Positions 55,585 through 64,000 of a DNA stretch of 64,000 bases are shown here, piece after piece. The DNA lies in assembly GCF_040459645.1 (NCBI RefSeq), contig NZ_JARVHQ010000003.1:62001-126000 (forward strand). The letters run 5' to 3'. The DNA comes from Bacillus cereus group sp. RP43 (lineage in GTDB: Bacteria > Bacillota > Bacilli > Bacillales > Bacillaceae_G). The notes beneath the pieces are model-generated. The model saw only the letters and a list, made by a program, of their open reading frames with translations. It ran no database searches and had not been told where the DNA came from. The position numbers and the translations under genes are program-made. Position 1 is the stretch's first letter; each line of letters begins with the position of its first letter.

Positions 55585-56271
55585 TTAATAGTAAGAATAA
55601 CTATTCATCTCATTTCTTCCATAATTTCTTCCATTTAATATGGTTCCTATTACATGTGTATTTGCCTGGCTTAAAAACTCCATGGTTACTTCTAAGTCCA
55701 TTTTTTTAGTTAAACCACTCCGTATGATTACAATTACACCGTCACACATGTTACCTATAATTCTTGAATCACTCAGTAACAGTACAGGTGGTGTATCAAT
55801 GATTACCATATCAAAATTTTCTTCTAAGAGCTTTATTACTTCTAGCATTCTTTCTGAGTTTATTAACTTAATAGGATTTGGTGGCAATATTCCTGTTGGA
55901 AGAATAAATAAGCCTGGTTGAACCGTTTCACTAATAAACTCTAATGGATTTTTTTCGGAAATTAATATATCTGATAATCCTATTTGCTCAAAAGTATTTA
56001 ATTTTTTTGATAATTTCGCCTTATACATATCACCATCAACAAGTAAAACCCGTCTATTATTAGAAGCTAGACTTTTTCCTAGATTCCAAGCGCAAAAGCT
56101 CTTTCCCTCTCCTTTACTCCCAGATGTAATAACAATTGATCTTAATGCATTGTTTTCTAGATTTCTACTAAATTGCAAACTAGTTTGAATATGATGAAAC
56201 TTTTCTTTTATAAAGTTCAAGCTTCTCTTTGATTTTTGAGATGGGTTATCCTTATGGCCAAACTTAAACAT
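55585..56271 (-). CDS. Bacterial tyrosine kinase (CpsD/EpsB type)
   Basis: 228 residues, the cytoplasmic kinase half of a split BY-kinase. Walker A is TSGSKGEGKS, A' is VLLVDGDMYKAK and Walker B is MVIIDTPPVLLL. The C-terminal tyrosine cluster (NSYSYY) is the autophosphorylation tail. It works with the adjacent Wzz-like modulator, with which it overlaps by 8 bp, to control chain length and export. No PHP-type phosphatase gene (CpsB/YwqE) is in the window, so dephosphorylation would rely on a gene elsewhere. Confidence 0.95.
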   Translation of the reverse strand: MFKFGHKDNPSQKSKRSLNFIKEKFHHIQTSLQFSRNLENNALRSIVITSGSKGEGKSFCAWNLGKSLASNNRRVLLVDGDMYKAKLSKKLNTFEQIGLSDILISEKNPLEFISETVQPGLFILPTGILPPNPIKLINSERMLEVIKLLEENFDMVIIDTPPVLLLSDSRIIGNMCDGVIVIIRSGLTKKMDLEVTMEFLSQANTHVIGTILNGRNYGRNEMNSYSYY

Positions 56272-56932
56272 ATATATCCTCTTCTCTGCCGTTTGTTAAT
56301 GGTACATCTCCCAGCACAATATAGCCCATTTGTTTTATCTGCTCATTTTTGGTAATAATGGAGCTGAAAAATAATATTGTAAAAATAAATATTAAACTTG
56401 ACATAATCCCCGTTATTGTTCCCAATATTAATTGAAATGTGATTGAAATCTCTTTTGCTTCTTCAGACTTTGATAAAACCTTTATATTCATTCCCTCAAA
56501 TAATTGTTTGAACTTCTCTTGCGCATTTCCAGCAACTGCATTAGCTACATCAATTATTTCTTTATTATTTTCTCCTGTAACCTTCACATTAATAATTAAA
56601 GATTTTTCATCTGTAATTACAGTTACTTTATTTGAATTATTTTTTATGTGTAATTGCTTGTTCACTTCTTCCATCACTTTTTTACTTTGTACGATAGAAG
56701 AAAATGTATCTACTAATTGCATGCTAGAGCGTACATTGTCAAAATAATAGCCTTCTACATTACTCTTTGGCATAGAGACAATCAATTGAGTTGCAGTTTC
56801 AAACTTTGGTGGTAATATTTCTTTATTTAATAAGTAGACTATTGTGATAACTGTAATCGGAAGCATACTTATAATTAAAAAATGTTTCTTACACACTTTC
56901 CAAAAATCATTAAATGTAATCTTCTCCATCAT
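56264..56932 (-). CDS. Polysaccharide co-polymerase/kinase activator (Wzz, CpsC/EpsA type)
   Basis: 222 residues with two membrane segments (about 15-33 and 168-195) enclosing an extracytoplasmic loop with coiled-coil potential. The first segment is followed by PPKFETATQLIVSMPKS, as in Wzz proteins. The short cytoplasmic tail activates the BY-kinase encoded next. Sets polymer length with the kinase and Wzy. Confidence 0.92.
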   Translation of the reverse strand: MMEKITFNDFWKVCKKHFLIISMLPITVITIVYLLNKEILPPKFETATQLIVSMPKSNVEGYYFDNVRSSMQLVDTFSSIVQSKKVMEEVNKQLHIKNNSNKVTVITDEKSLIINVKVTGENNKEIIDVANAVAGNAQEKFKQLFEGMNIKVLSKSEEAKEISITFQLILGTITGIMSSLIFIFTILFFSSIITKNEQIKQMGYIVLGDVPLTNGREEDIYV

Positions 56933-56940
56933 TAGTACCT

Positions 56941-58101
56941 CTATTCAAATCTTACTTGTAATAGTTGTTCATATAATTGTTCTAGTTTTTTTGATTCACT
57001 CTCCCAGTTATAATGTTTTTCAAATGCTGCTCTACCTGACTCTGATAGAGTTCTAAAAAGTTGAGGGTTATTCATTAAATTTTCCGCTGCATCTGTTATG
57101 TTAGACAGGCTATAAGGATCAACTGTTATCCCGCAATTTGTTTCAAGTGTTAATACTTTCCAATCTGGGAAATCTGATATGATGCTGGGTAACCCCGCTG
57201 CCATATATTCATACAATTTTGTTGCTAGAGAATGTACAAAATTAGGATGCGGATATAGTAAACAAAGTCCTATATGAGCTGTTCTATAATGATTCCAAAT
57301 TTCATCATATGGGATACGACCATAAAGATTTACTTCTTCTTCTATTCCTAATTCTGCAATTTTTTCAGTTAACTGTAGCTCCAGCGAGATATCCACTGGT
57401 CCAATTAGCTTCAATTGTATATCCTTGTAGCCTCTATCTTTCAACTCACTAATAAGCTCTAGCATGCCAAAGACATTTCGTTCAATTACAATATCTCCTA
57501 CATAAATGAACGTGAATTTTTCTTCTTTTAAGACCTTTTTTTTAAGTTGCCATGTTGGGTAATTTAAAAGCTCTTTTTTCAATCCTTTATATTCTGGGTA
57601 GTTACTTACATACGACTTTTCTGCAAATATGACAGAGTTACAGACCTGCATAGCTCTTTTTTCTTTACCATGAATCCATGAAGAAAGTGGTTTTCGTATT
57701 AACTTAGGTATCCATTCTTTTGTCATTATTTGACTTGGAAAATGCTCATGCATATCATAAATGATGATAGCATCAGGTTTTTTTTTTCGTAATTTCTCAG
57801 CCACTATTAACAACTCAGGATCATGAAAATGATAATATAATGCATCGGATTTAAGCGCCTCTTTGTATAAATATCGCCAGCGAGATGGTCTATGCCATCT
57901 TGATTTATTAGGAAGTAAATGAACTTTTACGGAAGTATCTGTAATGGAGGTGCCATTTTCAATTGCATATAGGTCTACATGATAGCCATTTCGTGCTAAA
58001 GTCATTGCTTCCTTATAATATATTCGTGTATCTATCCATACATGGACAGAGCTGAACATAAATACTTTTTTCTTATCTAATCTAGATTTCACTTTTAACA
58101 T
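56941..58101 (-). CDS. Glycosyltransferase family 4/1-type
   Basis: 386 residues if started at the ATG at 58101 (AGAGGGG immediately upstream); an in-frame start at 58152 is possible but overlaps the lipoprotein gene upstream. GT-B fold: FMFSSVHVWIDTRIYYKEAM at the start, FTFIYVGDIVIERNVFGMLE opening the donor domain and LYEYMAAGLPSIISDFPDWK as donor loop. First gene of the minus-strand operon, ahead of the chain-length gene. Donor and linkage unknown. Confidence 0.88.
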   Translation of the reverse strand: MLKVKSRLDKKKVFMFSSVHVWIDTRIYYKEAMTLARNGYHVDLYAIENGTSITDTSVKVHLLPNKSRWHRPSRWRYLYKEALKSDALYYHFHDPELLIVAEKLRKKKPDAIIIYDMHEHFPSQIMTKEWIPKLIRKPLSSWIHGKEKRAMQVCNSVIFAEKSYVSNYPEYKGLKKELLNYPTWQLKKKVLKEEKFTFIYVGDIVIERNVFGMLELISELKDRGYKDIQLKLIGPVDISLELQLTEKIAELGIEEEVNLYGRIPYDEIWNHYRTAHIGLCLLYPHPNFVHSLATKLYEYMAAGLPSIISDFPDWKVLTLETNCGITVDPYSLSNITDAAENLMNNPQLFRTLSESGRAAFEKHYNWESESKKLEQLYEQLLQVRFE

Positions 58102-58124
58102 TGCCCCTCTTTTTATATTTAATA

Positions 58125-58628
58125 TTATTTTTTCAGATTTCCAATCTTCCATTCAATTGTTTTTTCATCCATTTCTTGCTTTACCGTTGGTTTATACACA
58201 ACTTTTAACTCTTTTGTGCCTTTTGCTATATTATAATATCCATTTCCTTTTAAGCTTTTACCTACTGGAATCACATCGCCAAAGTTATCTTCTTTTCCGT
58301 ACATCGGATATGTTTTCCCTTTATCATCTTGGATCACAAAATCACCGGCTCCAATTCCGTTGTCATCTTTTCCCTCATTTTTTATTTCAAATTGGACTTG
58401 AACAACCTGTTCTTGTTCCGACACAGTTTTATCTTCTATGATTTTGGCTCCGGTAACTTTTATTTTCATCTCCATCTCCTGACTCACTTTCTCTTTTCCA
58501 ATTTCACTTTTCACTTCTTGTTGCTCCAGGCTTTCCTTCTTTATATCTTTTGCTCCTGTACAACCTGCTGAAAACAGAATGCTTGTCATACATACAGTGG
58601 AAATCATCTTTTTGGTTAGTTGTTTCAT
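58125..58628 (-). CDS. DUF4352-like lipoprotein
   Basis: 167 residues. Lipoprotein signal with lipobox LFSAGC (Cys about residue 23), a charged linker (KKESLEQQEVKSEIGKEKVS), then an Ig-like domain of the DUF4352 type: VVQVQFEIKNEGKDDNGIGA, DFVIQDDKGKTYPMYG, and the late KELKVVYKPTV. Anchored to the outer face of the membrane; function of the domain unknown, probably binding. It lies between the large surface-protein gene and the polysaccharide operon on the same strand. Confidence 0.82.
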   Translation of the reverse strand: MKQLTKKMISTVCMTSILFSAGCTGAKDIKKESLEQQEVKSEIGKEKVSQEMEMKIKVTGAKIIEDKTVSEQEQVVQVQFEIKNEGKDDNGIGAGDFVIQDDKGKTYPMYGKEDNFGDVIPVGKSLKGNGYYNIAKGTKELKVVYKPTVKQEMDEKTIEWKIGNLKK

Positions 58629-58651
58629 ATATTTTATTCTCCTTATTTATA

Positions 58652-58693
58652 AACAAGTTCCATCCCATTCACATGCATAAGATGGAACTTGTT
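58652..58693 (-). terminator. Terminator of the large surface-protein gene
   Basis: AACAAGTTCCATC and GATGGAACTTGTT arms, 16-base loop. It lies directly after the surface-protein stop codon read on the minus strand and also ahead of the lipoprotein gene. A decayed version (GAACAAGTTCGGTTCTGTT) follows the surface-protein relic at about 10975. Confidence 0.7.
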
Positions 58694-58702
58694 CTGTCTT
58701 TT

Positions 58703-61700
58703 TTATTTTACTTCTACTTTTGTTCTAGCAACTTCCTGATTATCACTTGTAAATCCTGCGATTTCTACTTTTTGTTTTGCATCTTTCACCAAATCTCTCG
58801 CATAAATTTTATATGTTCCATTTTCTACTGTTGTTTGACGAAGTAATTCACCATCCACTATAATTTTCACCTTTTGAATGGTTGCACTTACCGTTCCTTC
58901 GATATAGTTATCTGTTCCCAAATGGAAGGATTTTGCAGTCATAGTTGCTTCTACACCAAGTACGGTTCCTTGTGTCTTTTTACTTTCTGTGCCTGCCACA
59001 TCTCGCGCTGCGATTTCAAAGACTGCTCCTTCTTTTTGAAGCGCTACAATATCTCCCGTATAAATCATATACGTTCCGTCTGCATTCACACCCGCTGTTC
59101 GCACTAACTTCCCATCTACATAAATCGTTACTTTACTTGCTCCTTTTGCGGTTCCTTTTACATAAGCATCCGTTGTGTAGTACTTACTGATAGTCGGTGC
59201 TTCTGGACGTTGTTTTACCAATACTGTTCCTTGTACCCTTTGACTTTCAGTACCTGCCGCATCTCGCGCTGCGATTTCAAAGACTGCTCCTTCTTTTTGA
59301 AGCGCTACAATATCTCCTGTATAGATCGTATACGTTCCATCTTGATTCACGCCCGCTGTTCTCATTAACTTTCCATCTACATAAATCGCTACTTTACTTG
59401 CTCCTTTTGCGGTCCCTTTTGCATAGGCATCTGTCGTATAGTAGTCATTGATAGCTGGCGCGTTTGGAGCTTGTTTTGCGAGAACTGTCCCTTGTGTCCT
59501 TTGACTTTCTGCGCCTGCCGCATCTCGCGCTGCGATTTCAAAGACTGCTCCTTCTTTTTGAAGCGTTACAATATCTCCCGTATAAATCATATACGTTCCG
59601 TCTGCATTCACGCCTGCTGTACGGATTAACTTCCCATCTACATAAATCGCTACTTTACTTGCTCCTTTTGCGGTCCCTTTTGCATAGGCATCTGTTGTGT
59701 AGTAGTCATTGATAGTTGGGCTCGCAATTCCTTCTTGTACCGTTAACTCTTTTGCTCCACTTACATTTCCTGCTTTATCTGTTAAGGTAATAGATACCAC
59801 AGTTCCCGCTACTTGCGCTGCAATCTCAACAGAGAACTTGCCATCCTTGTCCACTGTTCCTGCTCCGATTTCAGCTCCGTTTTTCTCTTTGATAGAAACC
59901 TTCGCACCAGGTTCTCCTGTTCCTGTTACTTTCTTGTCTGTTGCTTTCACATCATCTACTTGCGGTGCCTCAGGTGGCGTCACATCTTTTACTGTAATTG
60001 ACTTCGTTCCCTCATTCTCACCTTTTACTACTTTCACATCTAACTGTGTATCGGCCTTTTGTTTCGGAATTGTAATAGAAAAAGTACCATCGTCCGCTAC
60101 TGTGCCTTTCCCAATTTCTTTTCCGTCTTTAACTTTCACGGTTACCTCTGCACCTGCGGTGCCTGTTCCCGTTATTTTTTCATCTTGATCTGTTACTTCA
60201 TTTACAGCTGGAATTGCCCAGATTTCTTGCACCTTTACAGTCTTTACTTCACTTTCTAATCCCTTATCATTTTTTAAGTGAACAGAAATTTCAGTCCCGA
60301 CTGGATAGGAATCCTCGATATCAATTTGAAGATTACCTTTATCATCCACTTTCCCTACAAATTCTGCCTCTCCAATTTTAGCAATGGCTGTTGTATTTGC
60401 TACTCCTGTTCCTTTAATCATTGTGTCAGTTGTATAAATTGGATTTATTTCAGGTGCTACTAATGGTGCTTGGACTTCTACCTCTGTGTACTCACTTTCT
60501 TTTCCTTCTATACTTTGTTTCACACCAATTTTCGTACCCGCTTTTTGAGGTTGATTCAATGCGACCTCAAAATTCCCGTTTTCATCGGCTTCGCCTCTAT
60601 AAGTTGCTTTTTGATAGTTTGTCACCACTTCAATCTTCGCATATGGTTGTGCTGTTCCTGTTACCTTTTTATCTTTCGTTGTTAATGAGTTGACAACTGG
60701 TTTTTCCAGCTGTGTTGCTTGCACCGTTACTTCCGTTGCTTCACTTATACCAGCACTATTACTTGCTGTCACAGATAATTTTGTACCTGCTTTTTGTTTC
60801 GGAATATCAATGCTATAGGTTCCATTTTCATGAACCTCTCCCGTTCCTAGTTCTGTTTCTCCTGATTTTACACTCACCTTAGCACCTTTTTGCGCGCTAC
60901 CCGTCACTTTTGTGTCTGTATCCTTTACTTCCTTTACGTCAGGAGCCGATGGTACGGTTACTTCTGTCCCTCCTGTTCCTCCCGCTATCTTTCGGACCTT
61001 TCCAAAATTTGAATTGTCCAAATTAGCATCAGTTGAATTTACGCCGGTACTTGTTGACCACTTAAAATATTCTACAGCTTTCCATGACATCCCCGGTAAA
61101 CTCTCAAAATCAGCATTATCTTCCCATGTATTCACATCCCCGTCGTACAGAATAATATCAGAAGGATAACCACTAGAAGTAGTTAGTATTTTACCTGTTA
61201 GATTGCTGATACTATAACTAGCAGGATTAAATAATGTTACATTACCTATTAGCACACCATTCGAACCATTATCACCAGCAATATGGAAAGAACCTTTTTC
61301 TTCTACAACTCCTTTACGAATTGTGATCGCGCCTGCTACATCACTCGCACGGAACTCTCCACCTTCTTTGACTGTCAAATTTGTTATATTGATAGGAGTC
61401 CTGTCAATATTTGGTAGCATATTTACCTTTGCATTTTTCTCTAATAATACATCCACATTGCCATAAGTCCCAGCGCCTGTATACGTTGAGCCTTCACGAA
61501 ATACTACGTCTGCCCCTTGGCAAAACATCATCCTTGACTTTTGACTCGTATTTCCTTCAATACCTACTTTTATTTTTTTAGAAGTTTGATTAGATAGTAT
61601 ACTACTTGAACCACTATAACTAACATCTTTTATGGTGTAGACACCACTAGAAGAAGTAGTACCCTCAATTCTCAAAAAACTGGACGAGGTCTCCGAACCT

Positions 61701-62311
61701 GTAATTTTTGCGTTTTTTAAGGTTACACCACCGGTTTCAGTATTACCAGCCCCGTTTACTTTTATTGATTTACTATGAAATATCTTGACATTCTGATCTG
61801 CATTCCCATTAATCGTAAGATTCCGTGACTTAGTTATTTGAATAGGAATTTCCTCATTTATCTGAATGTTTTTCATAACATTAACGGTTGTCACAGATTT
61901 ATTTTGTAATGCTGTCTTGAATTCTTCAAATGTCGAAACATCCACTACTTTGCCCTCATCTGCTTCTGCATCTTGCACGCTATCCGTTATCCGGTTTTGT
62001 TGTTCTTGAATCGAAGTATTTTGTTCAACTTTACTTTCACTCGTTTCATTGCCTTTTGGTTGTTCTTCTTGTTCTGTAGCAGGGGCATCATTTGAATTCA
62101 TTTGCTCCTGATTTTGAATTACTTCGTTTTCTTTTATATTATCCACCAATGTTTTCTCTTTTTTTGCTTCCGCATCCGTTAGTTCGATAGGTGTCTGATT
62201 CTGTTGTTCCTCTGCATAACTTGGAGATACACCTGTGAACAAAATGCCTGCTGTTGTCACGGTTGTTACAGTTGCCTTTAAATTCTTTTTTATGTTTGAT
62301 TTTTTCTTCAT
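58703..62311 (-). CDS. Large secreted beta-helix and Ig-repeat surface protein
   Basis: 1202 residues from the ATG at 62311 (AAAGGAGAG directly upstream; longer readings lack a site). Signal peptide 1-33 (TTAGILFTGVSPSYA before EEQ), then an acidic, Gln-rich stretch to about 125. A right-handed beta-helix-like region follows to about 450 (VMKNIQINEEIPIQITKSRN). Next are four or five bacterial Ig-like (Big_6-type) modules with VTGTGEPGAKVSIKEKNGAE-like units. Three nearly identical modules of about 85 residues (DYYTTDAYAKGTAKGASKVA, VDGKLIRTAGVNADGTYMIY) and a diverged C-terminal module ending VEVK complete it. No LPXTG, S-layer or GW anchor is visible, so attachment is unclear. Probably an adhesin-like surface protein. 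A decayed paralogue lies at 10092-10970. Confidence 0.88.
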   Translation of the reverse strand: MKKKSNIKKNLKATVTTVTTAGILFTGVSPSYAEEQQNQTPIELTDAEAKKEKTLVDNIKENEVIQNQEQMNSNDAPATEQEEQPKGNETSESKVEQNTSIQEQQNRITDSVQDAEADEGKVVDVSTFEEFKTALQNKSVTTVNVMKNIQINEEIPIQITKSRNLTINGNADQNVKIFHSKSIKVNGAGNTETGGVTLKNAKITGSETSSSFLRIEGTTSSSGVYTIKDVSYSGSSSILSNQTSKKIKVGIEGNTSQKSRMMFCQGADVVFREGSTYTGAGTYGNVDVLLEKNAKVNMLPNIDRTPINITNLTVKEGGEFRASDVAGAITIRKGVVEEKGSFHIAGDNGSNGVLIGNVTLFNPASYSISNLTGKILTTSSGYPSDIILYDGDVNTWEDNADFESLPGMSWKAVEYFKWSTSTGVNSTDANLDNSNFGKVRKIAGGTGGTEVTVPSAPDVKEVKDTDTKVTGSAQKGAKVSVKSGETELGTGEVHENGTYSIDIPKQKAGTKLSVTASNSAGISEATEVTVQATQLEKPVVNSLTTKDKKVTGTAQPYAKIEVVTNYQKATYRGEADENGNFEVALNQPQKAGTKIGVKQSIEGKESEYTEVEVQAPLVAPEINPIYTTDTMIKGTGVANTTAIAKIGEAEFVGKVDDKGNLQIDIEDSYPVGTEISVHLKNDKGLESEVKTVKVQEIWAIPAVNEVTDQDEKITGTGTAGAEVTVKVKDGKEIGKGTVADDGTFSITIPKQKADTQLDVKVVKGENEGTKSITVKDVTPPEAPQVDDVKATDKKVTGTGEPGAKVSIKEKNGAEIGAGTVDKDGKFSVEIAAQVAGTVVSITLTDKAGNVSGAKELTVQEGIASPTINDYYTTDAYAKGTAKGASKVAIYVDGKLIRTAGVNADGTYMIYTGDIVTLQKEGAVFEIAARDAAGAESQRTQGTVLAKQAPNAPAINDYYTTDAYAKGTAKGASKVAIYVDGKLMRTAGVNQDGTYTIYTGDIVALQKEGAVFEIAARDAAGTESQRVQGTVLVKQRPEAPTISKYYTTDAYVKGTAKGASKVTIYVDGKLVRTAGVNADGTYMIYTGDIVALQKEGAVFEIAARDVAGTESKKTQGTVLGVEATMTAKSFHLGTDNYIEGTVSATIQKVKIIVDGELLRQTTVENGTYKIYARDLVKDAKQKVEIAGFTSDNQEVARTKVEVK

Positions 62312-62752
62312 TCTTACTCTCCTTTGTTTTAATAATTTTCTCTGGTTCGGATATAAAAGTTCTTGTCTCCAGCCAACCCCTCTATCGTGGTGTATCACCA
62401 GCTTATCTGATCCATTTACATTCATACTGTTCTATTCCGATCTTGTATGATTGTTTAAACTTCTATCCCCCTAATTTCTTTTACGTATATATATGTATCA
62501 GTTGTACATACAGCATACTATCCATGAGAAACTTGCTTCTTTTTCATCATCAAGAAAGAAGGATAGATACAACAGGTTTATACAAGCCTAGCATTCTCTC
62601 TATGCATTATGTAAATCTAAAAAACAAGCCGTACACGTTTCCCATGTGGGTATTTCTCTATCTATTGGAATCGGAATGCAAATGGATAGAAAAGACCTGT
62701 CTATAATCGGTTTAAAAAGAAGGAATTGAAATCCTCACTGCCTTTCATAAAC
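62312..62752. promoter_or_regulatory. Upstream region of the surface-protein gene
   Basis: 440 bp without a supported gene. It separates the surface-protein start from the conserved dyad element and should hold its promoter. I could not fix boxes with confidence. Short open stretches on the plus strand here overlap the signal-peptide region and show no start signal. Confidence 0.35.
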
Positions 62753-62808
62753 AATTCTAATACAAATTGTATACAATTTTCATTAGAATTTGTGTCTATT
62801 TTGTGACG
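62753..62808. promoter_or_regulatory. Second copy of the conserved dyad element
   Basis: AATTCTAATACAAATTG (62753-62769) pairs with 62774-62790 at 15 of 17 positions, around TTGTATACAA. TGTGTCTATTTTGTGACGAA follows. Reverse-complemented, the whole matches 25388-25446. It lies about 450 bp upstream of the surface-protein gene, so it may be a shared regulatory site. Confidence 0.6.
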
Positions 62809-63089
62809 AAAAAGAATCTGATCCACATGTTATTGAATGGGATTCCCTTTGTATAACCTTGTTTATTCATAAAAACAACCGATTTTAACCCATATAGCAT
62901 CCTTGTAAAATTGCATACATTATTTTTTTATGAATAGGTTTCAAAATGAATAGAAAGGATTAAAAGTACAAAGAAAACTTATTTATTTGGAAATTATTTT
63001 TATTGTCTCTTTCCTCAATAACCTAGATTCTGGTGTAAATATTTGAAGAAGAGCACAAATGATAGCAGGTTCCTAGCAGAATTGTATTT

Positions 63090-63360
63090 TATGCTATAAG
63101 TCCAAATAATTAATGGATGAACTCTGTTTTAATTTTGGACGGACTGATTCCTTAAATCACCCTATCCCTTTATGTAGTATGTATGGCGTCCACACCACTT
63201 AATATGGAGATTGCTATTTTAAATGATTTTAACCCTAATATAGAACGTACACTTTGATGATCTTGTTCTACTATATTATTTAGATATCTAACTTACATTG
63301 CCTTTACTCTTCTTTCGGTGCTTCGATAAGTAGGGTTCCTATCTACTAATATTGCGCCAA
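63090..63360 (-). pseudogene. IS6-family transposase remnant
   Basis: The minus strand reads YLNNIVEQDHQSVRSILGLK, then SFKIAISILSGVDAIHT. This is the NNxxEQDHRxVK...GF.SF..A..TL.GIE.IH region around the last catalytic Glu of IS6/IS240 transposases. Stops interrupt the rest on both sides. Flanking DNA at 63050-63150 is similar to that at 39040-39160, so the same IS type decayed at both sites. Confidence 0.75.
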
Positions 63361-63454
63361 GATTCTATCGAACAAGACCATAGACACATGAATCATCGAT
63401 TTTTTATGCAAGCTTTTCTAAAAATACAGGTGTAAAATATCATTTTTAACGAAT

Positions 63455-63845
63455 TTTCCGACAGAAGACTCCCTCCTCAATATATTTGAAGGTGTGATAG
63501 CACCAGCAGATATATTGAGGAGGGAGATGAATGTCGGTTGGCGTAAGCCAAAATGTTTGCTACCATATACTTGTACAGATTGCTCTTTGATAACTGAAGA
63601 TATGAGGTTGGTTGCAGAAAATTGTTGCAATTGTAAAATCTTCAACGTTCTATCGTCCCACGCTTGCCGAAGTTGCGAAAACCAAGCTAAAGTAGGGACC
63701 GTGGTGAGTTAACGTACAAGACATTTCAATTCTCACCGTATGAACTACGGGCAGAGTCTGCTAAGATAACTGGTGGTTACATCGGTGTTCGCAGGAATCC
63801 CCCACTTCAAACATCTCATAAGAGTGTTAAGTGGGGATAGTATCA
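63455..63845 (+). mobile_element. tnpB-less IS200/IS605-type element (type C)
   Basis: The left-end hairpin has 17-bp arms CTCCCTCCTCAATATAT (63469-63485) and its complement at 63510-63526, around GGTGTGATAGCACC. It is followed by GATGAATGTCGGTTGGCGTA, as at 24272-24291. The right end has CAGGAATCCCCCACTTC and GTTAAGTGGGGATAGT (63793-63840). Between lie about 250 bp with no protein, including GTCCCACGCTTGCCGAAGTT and AGGGACCGTGGTGAGTTAAC, which look like an omegaRNA scaffold. Confidence 0.6.
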
Positions 63846-63885
63846 CATCGCTATCAAGCTAACAAAATACCCTCTAAAATAAAAA

Positions 63886-63931
63886 AAAGCTATTCTTTCT
63901 GTAGAATCATAGGAAAGAATAGCTTTTTTGT
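63886..63931. terminator. Bidirectional terminator near the right edge
   Basis: AAAAAAGCTATTCTTTC and GAAAGAATAGCTTTTTT arms with a loop of about 15 bases. No gene ends inside the window next to it on the plus strand. It may serve a gene beyond the right edge. Confidence 0.7.
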
Positions 63932-64000
63932 ATCTGATGTATTACAACTATTTTCTCAAGAAATTCAAAACTTTTTATCTCTGAATATCTTACAAGACCT

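Noticed and set aside
58874..61169. Several plus-strand open frames rich in Leu, His and Cys
   Set aside because: They are antisense to the repetitive surface-protein gene and mirror its repeats. No ribosome sites, and composition typical of shadow frames.

Overview
The window is low-GC, Gram-positive DNA with strong Shine-Dalgarno sites. It looks like an accessory replicon, or an accessory region, of a Bacillus cereus group strain (B. thuringiensis or B. cereus). The case rests on IS231-type transposases, a Tn3-type resolvase, many IS200/IS605-type remnants, an ETX/MTX2-type toxin gene, and a complete poly-gamma-glutamate capsule operon followed by an AtxA/AcpA/AcpB-type regulator, as on pXO2 of B. 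anthracis. No replication or partition gene is recognisable, so plasmid location is an inference.

Layout. Positions 1-1250 carry an array of eleven copies of one core in 80- and 81-bp tandem repeats, immediately upstream of an AbiEi/AbiEii-like toxin-antitoxin pair (1351-3226). Positions 4500-9131 hold capBCADE. A secreted protein, the wreck of a large surface protein, an IS3 remnant and the PRD regulator (12133-13623) follow. Positions 13680-25020 are a patchwork of structured non-coding modules, a tRNA-Met and a 3' tRNA fragment, an LCP-family ligase, decayed phage-like genes (holin, SGNH hydrolase), a GntR-family regulator and small IS605-type elements that have ends and an omegaRNA-like region but no tnpB. 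Positions 25900-29704 encode an HD-GYP protein, a five-repeat protein and the pore-forming-type toxin.

Positions 30160-42784 look like one IS231-derived composite element of about 12.6 kb. It has outward-facing ends in inverted orientation, is flanked by an 11-bp direct repeat, and has an intact IS231 nested in its left end. It carries a nucleotide-sugar dehydratase and reductase, a second MurG-type glycosyltransferase, a phosphodiester glycosidase-family protein, two small paralogous proteins of unknown function, and several broken genes.

Positions 47657-58152, minus strand, are a Wzx/Wzy-type polysaccharide operon: glycosyltransferases, chain-length protein, BY-kinase, polymerase, SGNH-like protein, initiating sugar transferase, flippase and nucleotide-sugar dehydrogenase. 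Upstream of it lie a DUF4352-like lipoprotein and a 1202-residue secreted beta-helix and Ig-repeat protein. The right edge has an IS6 remnant and another tnpB-less IS605 element.

Taken together the region is a cell-envelope island. It has two capsule systems (polyglutamate and a Wzy-type polysaccharide), an LCP protein that could link polymer to the wall, a capsule-type regulator, a large surface protein and a secreted toxin, all embedded in mobile-element debris. Many genes are broken by single-base changes in homopolymer runs, by deletions or by insertion-sequence junctions.
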